A stretch of DNA of 7,510 nucleotides from CAHJWO01 sp964245885. Its GTDB lineage: Bacteria > Verrucomicrobiota > Verrucomicrobiia > Chthoniobacterales > SZAS-18. The first letter of the stretch is position 1. Each line of letters opens with the position of its first letter. The stretch lies in the NCBI GenBank assembly GCA_964245885.1, contig CAXTOX010000168.1, positions 1 to 7,510 of the forward strand, in the 5' to 3' direction. Positions 1 to 4,323 of the stretch are shown in pieces. The notes below the pieces were generated by a model. It made no database searches and was not told the origin of the DNA. It was given only the letters and a program-made list of their open reading frames with translations. The position numbers and the translations under genes were made by a program.

Positions 1-303
1 GTCAACGGGTTCACGCCGGCGCTCGGCCAGCCCTTTACGATCCTCGACAACACGAATCTCTTCAGCGGAAACAGCGGGGCCTTCGCCAACGCGCCGGGCG
101 GGATCTACACCACGGCGAACGGGTTGCAGTTCGTGGTCAACTACGCGACCAACTTCGACGGCGGGTTCATCCCCAACGATGTGACCTTGTTCTACCTCGG
201 CACCGTCGTGCCCGAGCCTGGCACGTGGGTGTGGCTGCTGGTCGGGGTTGGTGCGCTCGTAGTGCGGCAAGCCCGGCGGCGGGGACGGCCCGGCCAAGCG
301 TGA
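1..303 (+). CDS. C-terminal end of a PEP-CTERM secreted protein (5' end outside window)
   Basis: Frame 1 is open from the first base to a TGA at 301-303, giving 100 residues. The tail is a textbook PEP-CTERM sorting signal: V-P-E-P-G-T at about residues 70-75, a hydrophobic helix (about residues 76-88, rich in W, L, V, G), then a basic cluster with R-R-R at 92-94. Such tails are recognised by the exosortase/EpsH system, which processes the protein at the inner membrane on its way to the cell surface. The preceding 65 residues (F-T-I-L-D-N near residue 12, aromatic and Asn/Gly-rich, ending in D-V-T-L-F-Y) resemble the last strands of the autotransporter-associated beta-strand-repeat proteins that often carry this signal in Verrucomicrobiota. 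The bulk of the protein, including its signal peptide and any catalytic domain, is upstream, so no function beyond surface or secreted protein can be given. It is followed on the same strand, 121 nt later, by the sensor kinase gene. Confidence 0.87.
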   Translation, partial: VNGFTPALGQPFTILDNTNLFSGNSGAFANAPGGIYTTANGLQFVVNYATNFDGGFIPNDVTLFYLGTVVPEPGTWVWLLVGVGALVVRQARRRGRPGQA

Positions 304-321
304 CGCTGGCCCGTCCCGCGC

Positions 322-336
322 TGGCGGTGGTCGCCA
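322..336 (+). terminator. Weak hairpin after the PEP-CTERM stop codon
   Basis: TGGCG (322-326) and CGCCA (332-336) form a 5-bp stem around a 5-nt loop, 18 nt after the stop codon. No T-run follows, so it is not a classical intrinsic terminator. It could attenuate transcription or stabilise the 3' end, or be chance in GC-rich DNA. Confidence 0.2.
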
Positions 337-376
337 ACTGCACAGCTTTCTGCCAGGATGCGCGTCTCGGACGTTC

Positions 377-401
377 CTGGCTGGCGCAAAGCCCCAGCCG
401 G
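377..401 (+). promoter_or_regulatory. Strong hairpin just upstream of the sensor kinase start
   Basis: GGCTGG (379-384) pairs perfectly with CCAGCC (394-399). Inside it GC/GC closes an AAA loop after a C-C mismatch. Outside it a T-G wobble and a C-G pair extend the stem to 377-401. The hairpin ends 15 nt before the GAGG ribosome-binding site and 23 nt before the ATG. No T-run follows, so its role could be termination of the upstream message, mRNA stabilisation, or control of translation; none is shown by sequence alone. Confidence 0.35.
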
Positions 402-416
402 ACCACCAACACTCCC

Positions 417-420
417 GAGG
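417..420 (+). promoter_or_regulatory. Ribosome-binding site of the sensor kinase gene
   Basis: GAGG lies 4 nt before the ATG at 425. The spacing is short but usable. It supports this ATG, which also gives a good signal peptide immediately. Confidence 0.5.
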
Positions 421-424
421 TGCC

Positions 425-3409
425 ATGCCACGCGCCAAGCCGCCCATCCTTCTTTGGATCGTTGTGCTGATCCTCGCCGCGCTGACGCCCCACGGCTGGA
501 GCCAGGCGCAGGACGAGCCGCCGCTGCCGTCCCGCTACCAGGTGACGCAATGGAGGGACACGGAAGGATTGCCCCAGAACTCGGTTTACTCCCTCGCCCG
601 GACGCCGGATGGCTACCTGTGGCTCGGCACCGCGGAGGGCTTGGTGCGTTTCGACGGGGTGCGCTTCACGGTCTTTGACGTGGGTAACACTCCGTCGCTG
701 GGCAACAGCCACGTCACGTTTGTGCTCACCGACCACACCGGGACGCTCTGGATCGGCACGGCGGGCGGCGGACTGATCGGCTACCGCGACGGCGCGTTCA
801 CCGCGTACACCGCCCGCGATGGCCTCTCGGAAAATTACATCACCCACCTGTGCGAAGACCGCGCTGGCACCGTGTGGGCGGGCACCCTCACGCACGGCCT
901 GAACCGGTGGCGGGACGGGCGCTGGAGCCCGGCCGTGCCCACGTTGGCGGACAGCGACATCTCCGCCCTGGCCGCAGACCCGTCCGGCGACGTGTGGGCG
1001 GGGACGCCCAACGGCCTTTTCCGCGTGCGCGGAGACACGGCCACCGCCTACCCGCCGCCGGAGGGCACCTCGGACCGGCGAGTGCGCTCGCTGTGCTGCG
1101 ACCACACCGGCCAGCTCTGGGTGGGAACCTCCCTCGGTCTGCAACGTCTCGACGATGGCTGGCTCGTCCCGGTGGACCTCGGCGAGGGCGGACGCGTCGA
1201 CTTCGTGCAGGCGGTCTGCGAGGCGCGGGACGGCACGCTCTGGATCGGGCACGGCGGCGAGGTGCTCTGCCGGGGGGCGGACGGGCACTTTGCCCCGTGC
1301 CGCACGCAGGGCGAACTGGCGATCAATGCGGTGCTGGCCCTGCGCGAAGACCCGGAGGGCAACGTGTGGATCGGCACCGACACCACAGGTCTCTACCGCC
1401 TACGGCACGGTCTGTTCAGCGCGTACACGACCCTCGACGGACTGAGCACGGACCTCGTGCGCGCCGTGTGCCAGGATGCCGCCGGCACGATGTGGGTGGC
1501 GACCAGCGGTGGGTTGGACCGGTGGCAAGACGGCCGCTTCGTCCCTGTCGGCGAGTCGGTCGGCATGACGATCACCGCCGTCGCCGCTACCTCCCAAGGC
1601 ACGCTCTGGGCGGCCACCACCGACGAGAAACGCCGGATCTGCCGGGTTGAGGGCGACCGACTGATCCCGCTGCTTACCACCGACAAGCTGGCCGGAACCT
1701 ACGCCCTGCTGGCCGACCGCGCAGGCGGCCTCTGGCTGGGTACCAACGGGGGATTGTTTCGCTGGTCGTCCGCCGATGCATCGCTGCCGGCAACCGGCAT
1801 GAAAAAGGTGCTGGACGGTTACATCGAGGGCCTGTTCGAGGACCGCGCGGGTGCGGTCTGGATCGGGACAATTGACGGTGGCCTGAGCCGCTACCGGGAT
1901 GGGCGTGTGACCACCTGGACCACGGCGGACGGCCTGGGCAGCAACCATGTGCTCTCGTTTCACGAAGACGCGGCGGGCACGCTGTGGGTCGGCACCCACG
2001 GCGGGGGGCTTTGCCGCTTCAAGGACGGAAAGTTCGCCATCGTCACCACGCGCGATGGCCTCTACGACAGCGTGGCTTTCTCGATCCTCGAAGACGCGGC
2101 GGGCAACTTCTGGATGAGCGGCAACAAAGGCGTCTACCGCACCCGCCGGCAGGACCTCGAAACCTGCGCGGATGGGCGCACGCACCACGTGGACTCGGTC
2201 GCCTACGGCGCGGCCGACGGGATGCTCAGCCGGGAGTGCAGCGGCGGCTCACCTGCCGCCTGGAAAGAGCATAACGGTACGCTGTGGTTTGCGACCATCG
2301 GAGGGGTCGCGGTCGTGGACCCGGCCCGCCGCGACCCCCCGCCGCGGCCAGCCATCGAAGCCGCCACGGTCGACCACGCCCCGCGCGCCGCCAGTCGCGC
2401 CCTGGAACTCCGTCCAGAACAAGGAGACCTGGAAATCCAGTACACGGCGTTTGACTGGCAGCAGCCGGAGCGCGTGCGCTTCCAGTATCAACTCACTGGG
2501 TTGGATGGTGACTGGCAGGACGCGGGCACGCGGCGCACGGCGTACTTTCCGCACCTGCCTCCCGGCAACTATGCGTTCCGGGTGCGCGCGGACGGTGGCG
2601 ACGGCGCGTGGAGCGAGGCGGTAAGTCTGCCGGTGATTGTCTGGCCGCCGTTCTGGCGAACATGGTGGTTCCTGGCGTTGGCGGCGGGCCTGGTGCTCGC
2701 GCTGGTCGGCGGCGGTTTTCGCTGGCGGGGCCGGCAACTCCAACGACGCTTTGCCGTGCAACAGGAGTTCTCCCGCCGCCTGATCGTCGCGCACGAGACC
2801 GAACGCCGCCGCATCGCCGCCGAGTTGCACGACAGCCTCGGGCAGACGCTGGCCATGATCAAGAACAGCGCGGTTGCCGGCACCCGCCGCACGCACGACC
2901 CCGCCGCGCAAGCGCAGTTGGAGCAGATCACCCAGCAGTCCACGCACGCCATCGGCGAGGTGCGCGAGATCGCCTACAACCTGCGGCCCTACCTGCTCGA
3001 CCGCCTGGGCTTGACCAAGGCGCTGCGCTCCATGCTCCACAAAATCGAGGTCAGTTCGGGCCTCGCCATCACGGTCAAACTCGATCCCATCGACGGGTGC
3101 TTCCCGCCCGAGGCCGAGATGAGCATCTACCGCATCGTGCAGGAGAGTTTTAACAACGTGCTCAAGCACGCCGACGCCAGGCACGTGCTCGTGCGGGTCC
3201 AGGCCGCGCCGGCCACGGTGAATCTGACGATCCAAGATGACGGCGTGGGCTTCGATGCGGCCACGCCTCTCAATGGCGAGCAGCGCGGCTTCGGCCTGTT
3301 GGGGATCGCCGAGCGTGTGCGTTTACTCGGAGGCACCTGCGCCTTCCAATCCAAACCGGGAGCAGGCACGACGGTTTCCATCCACCTCCCGCTCCCGGCT
3401 TCCGCGTAA
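425..3409 (+). CDS. Two-component sensor histidine kinase with 14-blade Reg_prop sensor and Y_Y_Y domain
   Basis: This is a complete 994-residue membrane sensor kinase. Residues 1-28 form a signal peptide (basic start, hydrophobic core 8-20, likely cleavage after S-Q-A at 28). Fourteen propeller blades follow, each marked by a W-x-G-T-like motif with Trp at 66, 109, 151, 191, 232, 273, 315, 357, 395, 437, 479, 521, 563 and 621. That number fits two seven-bladed propellers. A Y_Y_Y domain (about 640-740, with Y-Q-L-T-G-L-D at 688-694) leads into one membrane helix (about 747-765). The cytoplasmic core is HisKA_3, with phospho-acceptor His802 in E-L-H-D-S-L-G-Q. Asp803 and Gln807 match the D-x-x-x-Q phosphatase motif of this family. 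HATPase_c follows (N-box around N910-N911, G1 D-D-G-V-G-F-D at 938-944, G2 G-F-G-L-L-G at 955-960). The propeller and Y_Y_Y domain should face the periplasm and detect an unknown ligand; the kinase then phosphorylates the regulator encoded 13 nt downstream. Bacteroidota relatives (HTCS) sense glycans, but that function cannot be transferred here with certainty. Confidence 0.97.
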   Translation: MPRAKPPILLWIVVLILAALTPHGWSQAQDEPPLPSRYQVTQWRDTEGLPQNSVYSLARTPDGYLWLGTAEGLVRFDGVRFTVFDVGNTPSLGNSHVTFVLTDHTGTLWIGTAGGGLIGYRDGAFTAYTARDGLSENYITHLCEDRAGTVWAGTLTHGLNRWRDGRWSPAVPTLADSDISALAADPSGDVWAGTPNGLFRVRGDTATAYPPPEGTSDRRVRSLCCDHTGQLWVGTSLGLQRLDDGWLVPVDLGEGGRVDFVQAVCEARDGTLWIGHGGEVLCRGADGHFAPCRTQGELAINAVLALREDPEGNVWIGTDTTGLYRLRHGLFSAYTTLDGLSTDLVRAVCQDAAGTMWVATSGGLDRWQDGRFVPVGESVGMTITAVAATSQGTLWAATTDEKRRICRVEGDRLIPLLTTDKLAGTYALLADRAGGLWLGTNGGLFRWSSADASLPATGMKKVLDGYIEGLFEDRAGAVWIGTIDGGLSRYRDGRVTTWTTADGLGSNHVLSFHEDAAGTLWVGTHGGGLCRFKDGKFAIVTTRDGLYDSVAFSILEDAAGNFWMSGNKGVYRTRRQDLETCADGRTHHVDSVAYGAADGMLSRECSGGSPAAWKEHNGTLWFATIGGVAVVDPARRDPPPRPAIEAATVDHAPRAASRALELRPEQGDLEIQYTAFDWQQPERVRFQYQLTGLDGDWQDAGTRRTAYFPHLPPGNYAFRVRADGGDGAWSEAVSLPVIVWPPFWRTWWFLALAAGLVLALVGGGFRWRGRQLQRRFAVQQEFSRRLIVAHETERRRIAAELHDSLGQTLAMIKNSAVAGTRRTHDPAAQAQLEQITQQSTHAIGEVREIAYNLRPYLLDRLGLTKALRSMLHKIEVSSGLAITVKLDPIDGCFPPEAEMSIYRIVQESFNNVLKHADARHVLVRVQAAPATVNLTIQDDGVGFDAATPLNGEQRGFGLLGIAERVRLLGGTCAFQSKPGAGTTVSIHLPLPASA
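1963..2105 (+). repeat. In-frame direct repeat between adjacent propeller blades
   Basis: The 17-mer cgaagacgcggcgggca occurs at 1963-1979 and again at 2089-2105, exactly 126 nt (42 codons) apart. This equals the usual blade period, and both copies encode the E-D-A-A-G turn before the blade tryptophan (W521 and W563). It is DNA-level identity between neighbouring blades, consistent with blade duplication or gene conversion, though GC-rich codon bias may contribute. Confidence 0.6.
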
Positions 3410-3422
3410 ACCATCTCCTGAC

Positions 3423-4076
3423 ATGCCCGCCTTTATCCGTATCATCCTAGCTGACGATCACCCCATCGTCCGGCAGGGATTACGCCAGATCATCGAGGCG
3501 GATGACGCCTTAGCCATCGTCGCGGAGGCCAACGACGGCAAGGTGGCCTTGGCGGCCATCCAGACCCACGCCCCCGACGTGGTCGTGCTCGACATCGACA
3601 TGCCGGTGCTCGACGGCTTCGCGGTGGTCCGCGCCCTGTCGGCAGCTGGAGGCCAACCGGAGATCGTCTTTTTGACGATGCACAGCGAGCAGGAACTCTT
3701 CGAGGCGGCGCTGGAACTAGGCATCAAGGGCTACGTGCTCAAGGAAAGCGCTGTCACAGACATCGTAGCGGCCATCAAGGCCGTGGCCGCCGGCCAGCCT
3801 TTCCTCAGCCCGGCGTTGTCTGCCCACGTGCTCACCCGCCGGGGAGGCGAGGAAGATCCCGACCGGCTCCACCCGGGCCTGGCCACGCTGACGCCCACAG
3901 AGCGACGCGTGCTCAAGCTCATCGCGGCGGACCTGAGCACCAAGGAAATCGCGGCCCAACTCTCCGTGAGCCCGCGAACGGTGGAAACCCACCGCCAGAA
4001 CATTGGGGCCAAGCTCAACGTACGCGGCAGCCTGGGCCTGGTACGATTCGCCCTCCAACACCGGGCGCAACTCTGA
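3423..4076 (+). CDS. NarL/FixJ-family response regulator, probable partner of the upstream kinase
   Basis: The protein is 217 residues, normal for NarL/FixJ regulators. The receiver domain occupies about 5-122: acidic pocket D11-D12 in L-A-D-D-H-P, phospho-acceptor D57 in V-V-L-D-I-D-M-P, switch residue T85 in F-L-T-M-H, and the conserved lysine K107 in Y-V-L-K-E. The LuxR-type HTH lies at about 154-212 (L-T-P-T-E-R at 156-161, S-T-K-E-I-A at 172-177, recognition helix around S-P-R-T-V-E-T-H at 183-190). The frame stays open upstream into the kinase gene, but the ATG at 3423 begins exactly where receiver domains begin, so it is chosen. No clear Shine-Dalgarno precedes it. The 13-nt gap after the kinase stop implies one operon and possible translational coupling. 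It should be a cytoplasmic DNA-binding regulator activated by phosphotransfer from His802 of the kinase; its target promoters are not identifiable here. Confidence 0.97.
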   Translation: MPAFIRIILADDHPIVRQGLRQIIEADDALAIVAEANDGKVALAAIQTHAPDVVVLDIDMPVLDGFAVVRALSAAGGQPEIVFLTMHSEQELFEAALELGIKGYVLKESAVTDIVAAIKAVAAGQPFLSPALSAHVLTRRGGEEDPDRLHPGLATLTPTERRVLKLIAADLSTKEIAAQLSVSPRTVETHRQNIGAKLNVRGSLGLVRFALQHRAQL

Positions 4077-4105
4077 CCTATTGCTGCGAGACAATACTTA
4101 CTGTC

Positions 4106-4146
4106 AAAAAACGGTCCTTTGACGCCTCAGAGGCTCCGATAAGACC
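4106..4146 (-). terminator. Candidate intrinsic terminator of the sigma factor-kinase operon
   Basis: Read on the minus strand, GGTCTT (4146-4141) pairs with AAGGACC (4119-4113, one bulged base) around the inner GCCTC-T-GAGGC palindrome (4134-4124). One base later comes T6 (4111-4106). It lies about 180 nt beyond the kinase stop. It shares sequence with the plus-strand candidate, as is common between convergent genes. The stem is modest, so the call is tentative. Confidence 0.33.
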
Positions 4147-4170
4147 AATGTCTCACCAACGGAGGTTTTT
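4134..4170 (+). terminator. Candidate intrinsic terminator of the kinase-regulator operon
   Basis: CTCCG (4134-4138) pairs with CGGAG (4160-4164), enclosing a smaller AGAC/GTCT hairpin (4142-4153), and is followed by TTTTT at 4166-4170. It lies about 60 nt after the regulator stop codon. The outer stem is only 5 bp with unpaired interior, so this is tentative. Confidence 0.33.
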
Positions 4171-4323
4171 AGGATAGGAGTTCAATCTTATTTGCCCGTT
4201 GGCATCCAAACGGTCCGTGCGCTGGCAGAGAACAATCGGTTCTATCAGCAAGGACGCTCCTGTTTACTTGATCGACCTTGGACTTCCTCGAAGAATCCGC
4301 CGAGCGGTTCATTGGTCGAGAAA

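Larger units (their letters stand above)
304..424 (+). other. Spacer between PEP-CTERM gene and sensor kinase gene
   Basis: This 121-nt stretch has no credible gene. It contains two hairpins (322-336 and 377-401) and a Shine-Dalgarno-like GAGG at 417-420. I see no convincing sigma70-type -10/-35 pair. The kinase gene may therefore be read through from upstream, or use a promoter I cannot recognise. Confidence 0.6.
4077..4323. other. Convergent intergenic region of lower GC, no recognised gene
   Basis: This 247-nt stretch separates the ends of two convergent genes. Its first part (4077-4200) is clearly more AT-rich than the flanking genes and holds nested inverted repeats: GTCAAA/TTTGAC at 4103-4108 and 4118-4123; GCCTC-A-GAGGC at 4124-4134; AGAC/GTCT at 4142-4145 and 4150-4153. 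An A6 run (4106-4111) and a T5 run (4166-4170) flank these. From about 4171 to 4323 I find no structure. Short open frames on both strands there gave no recognisable protein family. Confidence 0.6.

Noticed and set aside
167..1288. 373-codon open frame on the minus strand
   Set aside because: It is antisense to the PEP-CTERM tail and the propeller part of the kinase gene. The translation is low-complexity and rich in R, A, G and V, as expected from a GC-rich shadow frame, and matches no family.
425..2330. Propeller repeats considered as a DNA repeat or CRISPR-like array
   Set aside because: The periodicity is at protein level (about 42 residues, W-x-G-T motif). The DNA units are diverged and coding, with no identical repeats and unique spacers.
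2249..3235. 328-codon open frame on the minus strand
   Set aside because: It is antisense to the Y_Y_Y and kinase core, whose motifs are all intact. Its composition is that of a shadow frame.
3237..3422. Upstream extension of the response regulator
   Set aside because: The added 62 residues overlap the HATPase end of the kinase in another frame, and the receiver domain begins right after the ATG at 3423.
4176..4313. Roughly 45-codon minus-strand open frame in the convergent intergenic region
   Set aside because: It has no ribosome-binding site I can see and no recognisable family, and its length is expected by chance.
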